Shown here in pieces: positions 8,235 through 16,029 of a stretch of DNA of 36,960 nt; the stretch's first letter is position 1; every line of letters begins with the position of its first letter. The DNA lies in NCBI RefSeq assembly GCF_002154605.1, contig NZ_MUNE01000003.1, positions 1 to 36,960 on the forward strand. Direction: 5' to 3'. Source of the stretch: Streptomyces milbemycinicus (GTDB taxonomy: Bacteria; Actinomycetota; Actinomycetes; Streptomycetales; Streptomycetaceae). The position numbers were made by a program, and so were the translations under genes. The notes under the pieces are model-generated. The model had not been told where the DNA came from, ran no database searches, and saw nothing but the letters and a program-made list of their open reading frames with translations.

Positions 8235-9020
8235 TCAGACGAATTTGCGCTCCGCGAGAAAGGCGGCAAGCTGCTTGCCGCCCTCGCCCTCGTCCTTGAC
8301 GATCGTGCCCGCGGTACGGGCCGGGCGCTCCGTGGCGCCGTCGACCGCGGTCCAGGCGCCCTCCAGGCCGACCTCGTCCGCCTCGATCTCCAGGTCCTCC
8401 AGGTCCCAGGAGGTCACCGGCTTCTTCTTGGCGGCCATGATGCCCTTGAAGGAGGGGTAACGGGCCTCGCCCGACTGGTCGGTGACGGACACGACGGCGG
8501 GCAGCGAAGCCTCCAGCTGCTCGCTCGCGGTGTCCCCGTCCCGGCGGCCCTTCACAACACCGTCCTCGACCGAGACCTCGGAGAGCAGCGTGACCTGCGG
8601 GACGCCCAGACGCTCCGCGAGCAGCGCCGGCAGCACGCCCATGGTGCCGTCGGTGGAGGCCATTCCGCAGATCACCAGGTCGTAGCCGGTCTTCTCGACC
8701 GCCTTGGCCAGCACGAGCGAGGTGCCCAGCGCATCGGTGCCGTGCAGATCGTCGTCCTCGACGTGGACGGCCTTGTCGGCACCCATGGACAGCGCCTTGC
8801 GCAACGCGTCCTTGGCGTCCTCGGGGCCGACGGTCAGCACGGTGATCTCGGCGTCATCGGCCTCATCGGCGATCTGCAGCGCCTGCTCGACCGCGTACTC
8901 GTCCAGCTCGGAGAGCAGGCCGTCCACGTCGTCGCGGTCGACGGTCAGGTCTTCGGCGAAGTGCCGATCGCCCGTGGCGTCGGGCACGTACTTCACACAG
9001 ACAACGATCCTCAAGCTCAC
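8235..9020 (-). CDS. etfB: Electron transfer flavoprotein, beta subunit
   Basis: Small AMP-binding subunit of ETF, 261 aa. The N-terminus SLRIVVCVKYVPDATGDRHF and motifs DEYAVEQALQI, SMGADKAVHVED, DLVICGMASTDGTMGVLPALLAERLG and the C-terminal AFLAERKFV are typical of this subunit. The GTG at 9020 (giving MSLRIVV) matches the family N-terminus and has GGAGAG upstream; the frame stays open further upstream but without family-like sequence. It is the first gene of the etfB-etfA pair. An operator-like palindrome and a TAATAT hexamer lie about 115-130 bp upstream. Confidence 0.96.
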   Translation of the reverse strand: MSLRIVVCVKYVPDATGDRHFAEDLTVDRDDVDGLLSELDEYAVEQALQIADEADDAEITVLTVGPEDAKDALRKALSMGADKAVHVEDDDLHGTDALGTSLVLAKAVEKTGYDLVICGMASTDGTMGVLPALLAERLGVPQVTLLSEVSVEDGVVKGRRDGDTASEQLEASLPAVVSVTDQSGEARYPSFKGIMAAKKKPVTSWDLEDLEIEADEVGLEGAWTAVDGATERPARTAGTIVKDEGEGGKQLAAFLAERKFV

Positions 9021-9133
9021 GCCGGCTCTCCTACTGCATCGTCTCTTCGTGCTGCCTTGTCCAGGCAGCATAGGCGCCTTCGGGTGCGGATTCCGGCCGG
9101 TCGGAGACCGGGGCGGCCGCTGCACCGACAGAA

Positions 9134-9149
9134 ATATTACTCGTCAGTA
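9134..9149 (-). promoter_or_regulatory. Operator-like palindrome and -10 element upstream of etfB
   Basis: The plus strand has TACTCGTCAGTA (9138-9149), arms TACT/AGTA around CGTC. On the minus strand TAATAT (9139-9134) overlaps one arm and looks like a -10 element. TACT-N4-AGTA dyads are common for TetR-type regulators of acyl-CoA metabolism, which would suit etfBA, but the assignment is inferred. Confidence 0.45.
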
Positions 9150-9216
9150 CATCCAGCTCGTTCCCCGTAAGCAACCCGGTTGAACTGTGACCTTGCCAAC
9201 GGCAGCCGTCGGCCGT

Positions 9217-9555
9217 TCAGACGGCCGCACCGAGCGCCGCGATCACATCCGCCGTGCGCGGCTGCCCGGCCGCGCGGCGCACGATGCGGCCCGCGGCGTC
9301 GAGCACCAGCACCGTGGGGGTCCGTACGACATCCAGTCTGCGCACCAGGTCCAGCCGCGCCTCGGCGTCGATCTCCACATGCGCCACGCCATCCACCATC
9401 CGGGCGACATCGGCGAGGACGCGCCGGGTGGCCCGGCACGGCTGGCAGAACGCGCTGGAAAACTGCACGAGCGTCGCCCGCTCCCCCAGCCGCGCACCCA
9501 GTTCCGCGGCGTCCAGCCGCCCGCCGTGGTCGCCCTCGCCCTGTCCGCTACGCAC
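9217..9555 (-). CDS. Thioredoxin-fold protein (CQPC active site)
   Basis: Thiol-disulfide protein of about 112 aa. Redox-active CQPC stands in LVQFSSAFCQPCRATRRVL; the cis-proline region is RTPTVLVLDAAGRIV. GTG at 9555 is chosen because AAAGGA lies 7 nt upstream. An ATG at 9624 in the same frame would add 23 residues rich in charge, with only a very close GGAGG. Relatives I recall carry an N-terminal membrane anchor that is absent here; a 13-bp tandem repeat (9568-9593) lies just upstream. It follows PlsC divergently and precedes etfBA in the same direction. Confidence 0.82.
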   Translation of the reverse strand: MRSGQGEGDHGGRLDAAELGARLGERATLVQFSSAFCQPCRATRRVLADVARMVDGVAHVEIDAEARLDLVRRLDVVRTPTVLVLDAAGRIVRRAAGQPRTADVIAALGAAV

Positions 9556-9567
9556 CCGCTGTCCTTT

Positions 9568-9593
9568 CGATCGTCCCTCTCGATCGTCCCTCG
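9568..9593. repeat. 13-bp tandem direct repeat
   Basis: CGATCGTCCCTCT is followed directly by CGATCGTCCCTCG (12 of 13 identical). It lies just 5' of the preferred thioredoxin start, on the untranslated side, and would add one in-frame-breaking 13-bp unit if the gene once began further upstream. Confidence 0.6.
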
Positions 9594-9806
9594 ACGGATG
9601 CAGCACCGGATCCCCGGGGGACATTCCTCCCCGCGCCCGCCCCGGCGTACGCCCGTCCGCCGACGTGATGAGGATCTCCCGGCCCCAGAGGTTCGCCCAG
9701 TAGGCAGACGGGTGCGGTATGGGGCACCATCTGCCAGAAGCCCAGAACCTACGGCCGCGTAACTTCCGTCGGGAGAGCCCTCCCAGGAAAAGAGAAGGGT
9801 CCCCCC

Positions 9807-10535
9807 ATGGCAGAGCTCGTCTACCCGCCCGTAATCGGTGCCGCCCGCACCATGTTCAAGGCGCTGGATCTGCGGTTCGACATCAAGGGCACCGAGAACA
9901 TCCCCAAACGGGGCGGCGCGGTTCTGGTCAGCAACCACATCGGCTATCTGGACTTCGTCTTCGCCGGACTGACCGCGCGTCCGACCAAGCGGCTGGTCCG
10001 CTTCATGGCCAAGGAGTCGGTCTTCCGGCACAAGGTCGCCGGGCCGCTGATGCGCGCGATGAAGCACATCCCGGTCGACCGCGCGGCGGGCATGGACGCC
10101 TACCGGCACGCGCTGAAGGCGCTGCGCTCGGGGGAAATCATCGGGGTGTTCCCCGAGGCGACGATCTCCGAGTCGTTCACCCTCAAGAACTTCAAGACAG
10201 GCGCGGCCCGGCTGGCCCAGGAGGCGGGCGTACCGCTGCTGCCGATGGCACTGTGGGGCACCCAGCGGCTGTGGACCAAGGGCCACAAGCGCGATCTCGG
10301 CCGTAACCACTTCCCGATCACGATGCGGGTGGGCGCGCCCATGGAGGCCGACCCGACCGAGCCGTCCGACACCCTCACCGAGCGGCTGCGCTCCCGGGTG
10401 CAGGAGCTGCTGGAGGCGGCGCAGCGGGCGTATCCGGTGCGGCCCAAGAACGCGGACGACACCTGGTGGGTCCCGGCCCACCTCGGCGGCACCGCGCCCA
10501 CCCCGGCCCAGGCGGCCGGTCTCGACCGCCGCTGA
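9807..10535 (+). CDS. plsC: 1-acyl-sn-glycerol-3-phosphate acyltransferase
   Basis: Membrane-associated acyltransferase that adds the second acyl chain in phosphatidate synthesis. 242 aa. The catalytic H-x4-D motif is NHIGYLD (His44, Asp49). The second block, FPEATISES (Glu117), replaces the usual FPEGTRS, and PLLPMALWGTQRLWTKG is block IV. ATG at 9807 follows GAAGGGT. Actinobacterial genomes hold several PlsC paralogs, so its exact acceptor is not certain. It converges with the threonine-aldolase-like gene across a strong hairpin. Confidence 0.92.
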   Translation: MAELVYPPVIGAARTMFKALDLRFDIKGTENIPKRGGAVLVSNHIGYLDFVFAGLTARPTKRLVRFMAKESVFRHKVAGPLMRAMKHIPVDRAAGMDAYRHALKALRSGEIIGVFPEATISESFTLKNFKTGAARLAQEAGVPLLPMALWGTQRLWTKGHKRDLGRNHFPITMRVGAPMEADPTEPSDTLTERLRSRVQELLEAAQRAYPVRPKNADDTWWVPAHLGGTAPTPAQAAGLDRR

Positions 10536-10546
10536 CCCCGCTCCGT

Positions 10547-10591
10547 CCGGGCCCTGTCCGACCGGTTGGCCATCGGCCATACAGGGCCCGG
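10547..10591. terminator. Bidirectional hairpin terminator between convergent genes
   Basis: Perfect 11-bp arms CCGGGCCCTGT and ACAGGGCCCGG enclose 23 nt, within which CCGA/TCGG can extend the stem. It lies in the 63-bp gap between plsC and the oppositely oriented aldolase-like gene. Confidence 0.8.
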
Positions 10592-10598
10592 GGAAGCG

Positions 10599-11672
10599 CT
10601 ACGCCCTGCCCATCTCCTCGCGAAGCGCGGCGACGAACCCGTCGACGTCCTCCTCCGTCGTATCGAAGGAGCACATCCACCGCACATCGCCCGCCGCCTC
10701 GTCCCAGAAGTAGAAGCGGTAGCGCTTCTGCAGCCGCTCGGCCGCGTCGTGCGGCAGCCGGGCGAAGACGGCGTTGGCCTGGACCGGGTGGAGAATCCGC
10801 ACCCCCTCGACGGTACGGACCCCCTCGGCCAGCCGCCGGGCCATGGTGTTGGCGTGGCGGGCGTTGCGCAGCCACAGGTCGCGGGCGAGCAGCGCCTCCA
10901 GCTGTACGGAGACGAACCGCATCTTGGACGCCAGCTGCATGGACAGCTTGCGCAGATGCTTCATGCCGCGGACGGCGTCCGGATCGAGGACCACCACGGC
11001 CTCGCCGAAGAGCATGCCGTTCTTGGTGCCTCCGAAGGTCAGCACGTCCACGCCCACCACATTGGTGAAGGAGCGCATCGGCACGTCCAAGGACGCGGCC
11101 GCGTTCGCTATCCGGGCCCCGTCGAGGTGGACCTTCATACCGCGCTCATGGGCGTGGTCGCAGATGGCGCGGATCTCGTCCACGGTGTAGACGGTGCCCA
11201 GCTCGGTGTTCTGGGCGATGGAGACGACCTGGGGCATGGCCCGGTGCTCGTCGTCCCAGCCGTACGCCTCGCGGTCGATGAGCTCGGGGGTGAGCTTGCC
11301 GTCCTCGGTGGCCACGGTGAGCAGCTTCAGCCCGCCCACGCGCTCGGGAGCCCCGCACTCGTCGACGTGGATATGCGCGGTGTCAGCCGCGATGACCGCG
11401 CCCCAGCGGTCGGTGAGCGCCTGGAGGGCGACCACATTGGCGCCGGTGCCGTTGAAGACCGGGAAGGTCTGCGCCGCGGCCCCGAAGTGGCTGCGCATCA
11501 CCCGCTGCAGATGCTCGGTGTAGTCGTCCTCGCCGTAGGCGACCTGGTGGCCGCCGTTGGCGAGGGCGAGCGCGGCGAGGATTTCCGGATGGGCTCCCGC
11601 GTAGTTGTCGCTGGCGAATCCGCGCAGATCGGGGTCGTGGTGGCGGCGGGCGTCGGTGCGCCCTGGGTTCAC
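10599..11672 (-). CDS. PLP-dependent threonine-aldolase family enzyme
   Basis: Fold-type I PLP enzyme of the threonine aldolase / beta-eliminating lyase group, 357 aa. Seen: GFASDNYAGAHPEI (residues 18-31), FNGTGANVVAL (73-83), HIHVDECGAPE (100-110), HLDGARIAN with Asp184 for the pyridine nitrogen, and TFGGTKNGMLFGEAV with the PLP lysine Lys217. The GTG start at 11672 overlaps the SDR stop codon as GTGA, so translation is probably coupled. It is the last gene of the DUF6421 - SDR - PLP operon. Whether it cleaves threonine or a dedicated pathway intermediate is unknown; the linkage argues for the latter. Confidence 0.9.
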   Translation of the reverse strand: MNPGRTDARRHHDPDLRGFASDNYAGAHPEILAALALANGGHQVAYGEDDYTEHLQRVMRSHFGAAAQTFPVFNGTGANVVALQALTDRWGAVIAADTAHIHVDECGAPERVGGLKLLTVATEDGKLTPELIDREAYGWDDEHRAMPQVVSIAQNTELGTVYTVDEIRAICDHAHERGMKVHLDGARIANAAASLDVPMRSFTNVVGVDVLTFGGTKNGMLFGEAVVVLDPDAVRGMKHLRKLSMQLASKMRFVSVQLEALLARDLWLRNARHANTMARRLAEGVRTVEGVRILHPVQANAVFARLPHDAAERLQKRYRFYFWDEAAGDVRWMCSFDTTEEDVDGFVAALREEMGRA

Positions 11673-12454
11673 GGCTTGGGGGTCAGCCACAGACGGGTTC
11701 CGTTCACTTCCCGGGCGGGCCGGTCCCAGAGTCCGGCGATGGCCTCGGCCAGCTCCTTGACGTCCGTGAAGCCCGCGAACTTCGCGTTGGGGCGCTCCGC
11801 TCGCATGGCGTCGTGCACCAGCGCCTTGACCACCAGGATGACAGCGGCCGCGGCCGGGCCGCCCTCGTCCCCCAGCTTCCGGAAGGAGTCGGCGAGCGCG
11901 AGGGTCCATGCCTCGGCGGCGGCCTTGGCGGCGGCGTACGCGGCGTTCCCGGCGGTGGGCTGGGAGGCGCCCGCCGCGCTGATCAGGACATAGCGCCCCT
12001 TGCCGCTGCGCAGCAGGGCGTCGTGGAAGGCGAGCGAGGTGTGCTGGGCGGTCCTGATCAGCAGGTTGTGCAGGGTGTCCCAGTCGGCGAGCGGGGCGTC
12101 GGCGAAGGTCTTGCCGCCGCGCCAGCCGCCGACCAGGTGCACCAGGCCGTCCACCCGGCCGAACTCCTTCTCGGTGCGGTCGGCCCATTCGCGGGCCGCG
12201 CGCAGATCGAGCAGGTCGACGGTGTCGCCGGTGACGGTGGCCCCGCCGTGGGCGTAGCGGGCGGCGTCCACGGCTTCGGCCAGCCGGGCGGGGTCCGCGT
12301 CGGAGGCGATGACGGTGGCCCCGGCCTCGGCGAGGCGGAGCAGCACGGCGCGGCCCGCCGGGCCCGCGGCGCCGGCCACCGCGACCACGGCTCCGTCCAG
12401 GGGCCCCTTGCCGTTCGGCTCGTTCGGCGTGGGGCTCGACGTCGGTGTGGTCAT
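11669..12454 (-). CDS. Short-chain dehydrogenase/reductase
   Basis: 261 aa NAD(P)-dependent oxidoreductase. The nucleotide-binding loop is VAGAAGPAGRAVLLRL, followed by an acidic IASDAD end of strand 2. The NAG-type segment is LVHLVGGWRGG, the catalytic serine lies in LISAAGAS, and the YxxxK pair is in AAYAAAKAAAEAW. ATG at 12454 is set by AGGAGG about 8 nt upstream; the in-frame region before it would overlap DUF6421 and reads as non-coding. It starts 44 bp after DUF6421 and ends in a 4-base overlap with the PLP enzyme gene. Confidence 0.92.
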   Translation of the reverse strand: MTTPTSSPTPNEPNGKGPLDGAVVAVAGAAGPAGRAVLLRLAEAGATVIASDADPARLAEAVDAARYAHGGATVTGDTVDLLDLRAAREWADRTEKEFGRVDGLVHLVGGWRGGKTFADAPLADWDTLHNLLIRTAQHTSLAFHDALLRSGKGRYVLISAAGASQPTAGNAAYAAAKAAAEAWTLALADSFRKLGDEGGPAAAAVILVVKALVHDAMRAERPNAKFAGFTDVKELAEAIAGLWDRPAREVNGTRLWLTPKP

Positions 12455-12498
12455 GGTCGTTGCCTCCTCGGGCGCTCCGCTCATCCCTGCCATCGGCT

Positions 12499-13905
12499 TC
12501 ACGCGGCCACCTTGACGTCGCTGTCGGCCGTGATGCCCTTGGTGGAGGCGACCACGGCGCGCAGCTTCTTGGCAAGCGCCTCGTAGAACATGCTGAGCGG
12601 GAACTCGTCGGGGAGCACGTCGTCCACCAGTTTGCGCGGCGGCTGGGTGAGGTCGAGGGCGTCGGGGCCCTTGGCCCACACCGAGCCGGGGTGCGGGGCC
12701 AGATAGGACGAGACCAGCTCATACGCCTTGAACCAGTGGACGAGCTTGGGGCGGTCGATGCCGTCGCGGTACAGCTTCTCGATCTCGCCGCACAGCTGGT
12801 TGGTGACCTGCGGGGCGCGGACCCAGTCGATGTGCAGGGTGTTGTCCGTCCAGCGTACGACGTCGTGCTGGTGCAGGTAGGCGAAGAGCAGCTGGCCGCC
12901 GAGCCCGTCGTAGTTGCGTACGCGGTCGCCGGTGACGGGGAACCGGAACATCCGGTCGAAGATCACGGCGTACTGGACGTCGCGGGCCTGGGCAATCCCC
13001 TCGGCCTCCAGCTTCACGGCCTCCTTGAAGGCGGTGAGGTCACAGCGCAGCTCCTCCAGGCCGTACATCCAGAACGGCTGGCGCTGCTTGATCATGAAGG
13101 GGTCGAAGGGCAGATCGCCATGGCTGTGGGTGCGGTCGTGGACCATGTCCCACAGGGCGAACGCCTCCTGGCAGCGCCGCTGGTCGGCGAGCATGTCCCG
13201 GACGTCCGCGGGCAGCTCGATGCCCAGCGCCTGGACGGCGGCCTCGCTCACCCGCCGGAAGCGGGCGGCCTCGCGGTCGCAGAAGATCCCTCCCCAGCTG
13301 AACCGCTCCGGGACCTCGCGGACGGCGATGGTCTCGGGGAAGAGCACCGCGGAGTTGGTGTCGTAGCCGGAGGTGAAGTCCTCGAAGGCCAGGCCGATGT
13401 AGAGCGGGTTGTCGTAGCGGGTGCGCTCGAGCTCGGCCAGCCAGTCCGGCCACACCACCCGTACGACCAGCGCCTCGAGGTTGCGGTCCGGGTTGCCGTT
13501 CTGCGTGTACATCGGGAAGACGACCAGGTGCTGCAGGCCGTCGGCGCGCCCGCGGGCGGGCTGGAAGGCGAGCAGCGAGTCGAGGAAGTCCGGCACCCCG
13601 AAGCCGCCCTCGGCCCAGCGGCGCAGATCGGCGACGAGCGCCTGGTGGTACGCGGTGTCGTGCGGCAGCAGCGGGGCCAGCTCCTCGACTGCCCGTACGA
13701 CCTGGTCGACGGCGTCCTGGGCGGCGGCGCGGGGTGGAGCGCCGTCGGCCTCGAAGTCGATCGAACCGTCCTTGGACTGCCAGGGCCTGATGGCCTCCAC
13801 GGCGTCCTTGAGCGCGGCCCAGGACAGGTGCTCCACTACGCGATCCACACGCTCCGCAGGCAGAATGACACCCTCCGCCACCACAGACGAAAGAATTTCC
13901 GCCAT
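12499..13905 (-). CDS. DUF6421 family protein
   Basis: 468 aa soluble protein with no signal peptide or membrane segment. I recognise it as DUF6421, a conserved actinobacterial family of unknown function. A histidine/acid-rich stretch WDMVHDRTHSHGDLPFDPF (His256, His260, His262) followed by YGLEELRCDL (Glu284, Glu285, Asp289) looks like a metal site, by inspection only. ATG at 13905 has GGAGG 7 nt upstream; a GTG two codons earlier sits too close to it. First gene of a three-gene unit with an SDR and a PLP enzyme. Confidence 0.88.
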   Translation of the reverse strand: MAEILSSVVAEGVILPAERVDRVVEHLSWAALKDAVEAIRPWQSKDGSIDFEADGAPPRAAAQDAVDQVVRAVEELAPLLPHDTAYHQALVADLRRWAEGGFGVPDFLDSLLAFQPARGRADGLQHLVVFPMYTQNGNPDRNLEALVVRVVWPDWLAELERTRYDNPLYIGLAFEDFTSGYDTNSAVLFPETIAVREVPERFSWGGIFCDREAARFRRVSEAAVQALGIELPADVRDMLADQRRCQEAFALWDMVHDRTHSHGDLPFDPFMIKQRQPFWMYGLEELRCDLTAFKEAVKLEAEGIAQARDVQYAVIFDRMFRFPVTGDRVRNYDGLGGQLLFAYLHQHDVVRWTDNTLHIDWVRAPQVTNQLCGEIEKLYRDGIDRPKLVHWFKAYELVSSYLAPHPGSVWAKGPDALDLTQPPRKLVDDVLPDEFPLSMFYEALAKKLRAVVASTKGITADSDVKVAA

Positions 13906-14178
13906 AACCACACCTCCACCGAAGAAACTCGCGTTAAGACACCGTATCCATCGACGGTTCTCCGGCTCAAGTGGGGCCGCCGGAAATTATCCTGCCCCGC
14001 TCCCTTCCCACCGATGTTTTTCCTGCGGGACATGGCTCGGTCATGGACCGGTAGCCGAGCCGCGCCTCTGCCGCGGCCCTGTCTTAACCTCCGCGTCGCG
14101 GTGGGCCGTTACGCTGAGCGCCGGTCCGGGCGGCCGCCTCAGCACGACCAGCAGAGCCGACAGAAGAGCGAGACACCG

Positions 14179-14862
14179 TTGACCTTTCTCACCATCGGAC
14201 ACCGCGGAGTGATGGGCGTCGAGCCGGAGAACACCCTCCGGTCCTTCCTCCGGGCCGAGCGCGAGGGCCTGGACGTCATCGAGCTGGACCTGCATCTGAG
14301 CAAGGACGGCGCGCTCGTGGTCATGCACGACGCGGACGTGGACCGCACGACCGACGGACAGGGCCCCATCAGCGACTTCACCCTCGCCGAACTGCGCGAG
14401 CTCGACGCCGGGCAGGGCGAGCGCATCCCGGTCTTCGAGGAGGTCGTGGACGCCGTGGAGGCACCCCTCCAGGCAGAGATCAAGGACACCGCGGCCGCAC
14501 GGGCCCTCGCCGAGGTGATCACCCGCCGCAACCTGCTGGACCGCGTGGACGTGCTCTCCTTCCACGACCAGGCCATCGCCGAGATCCGCACCCTCCTGCC
14601 GACCGCCCGCACCGCGCTCGTCGCCAGCCGCTACGGCCTCGATGTGATCGACCGGGCGCAGGCGGTCGACGCCGGGATGCTGGTCCTCAACATCCGCCGG
14701 ATCACCCTCGAGCTCGTACAGCGCGCCCACGCGGCCGGCCTCAAGGTCATCGGCTGGACGGTCAACACCCCGGACCAGCTGAAGCTGGCCCGCGGCCTGG
14801 GCCTGGACGGCGGCACCACCGACTACCCGGAGATCAGGCGGGCGGCCCGCTACACGGCGTGA
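14179..14862 (+). CDS. Glycerophosphodiester phosphodiesterase
   Basis: Hydrolyses glycerophosphodiesters to glycerol-3-phosphate and an alcohol. 227 aa, TIM barrel. Seen: the N-terminal GHRGVMGVEPENT catalytic motif (His8, Arg9, Glu15), DVIELDLHLSKDGALVVMHDADVDRTTDG with metal-binding residues and catalytic His, then AEIKD (metal Glu) and the C-terminal VIGWTVNTPDQ. No signal peptide is seen, so it acts in the cytoplasm. The TTG at 14179 yields MTFLTIGHRG, the family N-terminus; there is only a weak AGAAGAG site. A -10-like TACGCT lies at 14110-14115. It is divergent from DUF6421. Confidence 0.92.
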   Translation: MTFLTIGHRGVMGVEPENTLRSFLRAEREGLDVIELDLHLSKDGALVVMHDADVDRTTDGQGPISDFTLAELRELDAGQGERIPVFEEVVDAVEAPLQAEIKDTAAARALAEVITRRNLLDRVDVLSFHDQAIAEIRTLLPTARTALVASRYGLDVIDRAQAVDAGMLVLNIRRITLELVQRAHAAGLKVIGWTVNTPDQLKLARGLGLDGGTTDYPEIRRAARYTA

Positions 14863-14877
14863 CCGCCCACTCCTGCC

Positions 14878-15432
14878 TCACCCCAGCGGCTTGACCAGCA
14901 GCTCGAACTCGAGATCGGCGCGGCGCGGGACACCGAAGCGCTCATCCCCGTACGGGAACGGCGTCATCTCCCCCGTACGGGCGTAGCCGCGCCGCTCATA
15001 CCAGGCGATCAGGTCCTCGCGGGCCGAGATCACCGTCATACGCATCTCCCGCGCACCCCACTCGGCCCGCACCCACCGCTCCGCCTCGGCGATGATCACC
15101 TTGCCGAGCCCGGCGCCCTGCTGCGCCGGCCGCACCGCGAACATCCCGAAATAGGCATGGTCGCCGCGGTGCTCCAGCTGGCAGCAGGCCACCATCTCAC
15201 CGCCCCGCTCGACCACCAGCATCCGGCCGTTCTCCCCCGTCACCACGGCCGCGACCCCTTCGGGATCGGTGCGCTGCCCGCCCAGGATGTCGGCCTCCGT
15301 CGTCCAGCCCGCCCGGCTGGAGTCCCCGCGATAAGCCGATTCGATCAGCGCGACCAGCTCCGGCACATCGGCCGCGGTCGCGGCCCGGAAGGTCGGCTCG
15401 GCGGCGGGCCGGGTGGCGTCCACGGTCTCCAT
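14878..15432 (-). CDS. GNAT family N-acetyltransferase
   Basis: 184 aa acetyl-CoA dependent acyltransferase. Motif A is clear: YFGMFAVRPAQQGAGLGKVIIAEAERW (Q/RxxGxG/A type), and motif B follows as WYERRGYARTGEMTPFPYGDERFGVPRRADLEFELLVKPLG. ATG at 15432 is chosen because AAAGGA lies upstream (spacing about 11 nt) and the N-terminus FRAATAADVPELVALIESAYRGDSS is typical. The substrate is unknown. It converges with the GDPD gene after 15 bp and is divergent from the VOC gene. Confidence 0.88.
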   Translation of the reverse strand: METVDATRPAAEPTFRAATAADVPELVALIESAYRGDSSRAGWTTEADILGGQRTDPEGVAAVVTGENGRMLVVERGGEMVACCQLEHRGDHAYFGMFAVRPAQQGAGLGKVIIAEAERWVRAEWGAREMRMTVISAREDLIAWYERRGYARTGEMTPFPYGDERFGVPRRADLEFELLVKPLG

Positions 15433-15455
15433 GAGTCGGATGTCCTTTCTCTGCA

Positions 15456-15479
15456 GTATGCCCTGCGGTATGCCCTGCG
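15456..15479. repeat. 12-bp tandem direct repeat in the GNAT/VOC divergent region
   Basis: GTATGCCCTGCG occurs twice in a row, followed by a degenerate third copy (GTGTGCG). It lies 24-47 bp upstream of the GNAT start, in its leader or promoter. It may be slippage or a direct-repeat binding site. Confidence 0.6.
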
Positions 15480-15531
15480 GTGTGCGACACCGCCCTGCGA
15501 CGGCAGTCGACATTAACGCGCCCCCGATGCG

Positions 15532-15537
15532 TAAGGT
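15532..15537 (+). promoter_or_regulatory. Leaderless -10 element for the VOC gene
   Basis: TAAGGT stands 6 nt before the ATG at 15544 and there is no Shine-Dalgarno sequence. This spacing is that of leaderless actinobacterial transcripts. Confidence 0.5.
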
Positions 15538-15543
15538 CGCGCC

Positions 15544-15936
15544 ATGGTGCATGTACTGAGCAGCCGCACCCTGCTGCGGCCGACCGACCCGGAACGCTCC
15601 CGTGCCTTCTACGGCGAGACGCTTGGCCTCGCGGTCTACCGGGAATTCGGCGAGGGCCCAGAGCGCGGCACGGTCTACTTCCTCGGCGGCGGCTTCCTCG
15701 AACTCTCCGGCCGCTCCGACACCCCTCCGGCCCCCGGCCTCCAGCTGTGGCTGCAGGTCACCGACGTCGCGGCGGCCCATGAGGAGCTGACGGCCCACGG
15801 GGTCGAGGTGGAGCGGCCACCGCTGAAGGAGCCCTGGGGCCTGATCGAGATGTGGATCAGCGATCCGGACGGGGTCAAGATCGTTCTCGTGGAGGTCCCG
15901 CACGATCATCCCCTTCGCTATCGACCGGGGACGTAG
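15544..15936 (+). CDS. VOC family (glyoxalase/dioxygenase-fold) protein
   Basis: 130 aa, single vicinal-oxygen-chelate module. Seen: LRPTDPERSRAFYGETLGLAVYREFG at the N-terminus and the C-terminal IEMWISDPDGVKIVLVEVP, where the terminal Glu is a usual metal ligand. The first ligand position (often His/Gln near residue 10) is not obvious. It could be a lyase, dioxygenase or resistance-type binding protein; sequence alone does not say. Confidence 0.88.
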   Translation: MVHVLSSRTLLRPTDPERSRAFYGETLGLAVYREFGEGPERGTVYFLGGGFLELSGRSDTPPAPGLQLWLQVTDVAAAHEELTAHGVEVERPPLKEPWGLIEMWISDPDGVKIVLVEVPHDHPLRYRPGT

Positions 15937-16029
15937 TTCGGTGCCGCCGTCGCTGCCGGCCGGCGCCGTGCTGACCGGACGGGGCAAGAAGTTCACCTTT
16001 ATCGAATCGATCGCAAAGGATTTGGTGGC

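Noticed and set aside
9018..9125. N-terminal extension of etfB by 35 residues
   Set aside because: The added residues are unlike any EtfB and the GTG at 9020 gives the family N-terminus.
10599..12722. A 707-codon frame containing the PLP enzyme
   Set aside because: The upstream 350 codons are out-of-frame readings of the SDR gene; the real start is the GTG at 11672.
13933..14088. GTTAAGAC and GTCTTAAC as an inverted pair between DUF6421 and GDPD
   Set aside because: The copies are about 140 bp apart and only 8 bp long; no other sign of a shared site.
12445..14862. An 805-codon plus-strand frame ending in the GDPD
   Set aside because: Most of it is antisense to DUF6421; only the part from 14179 has recognisable protein sequence.
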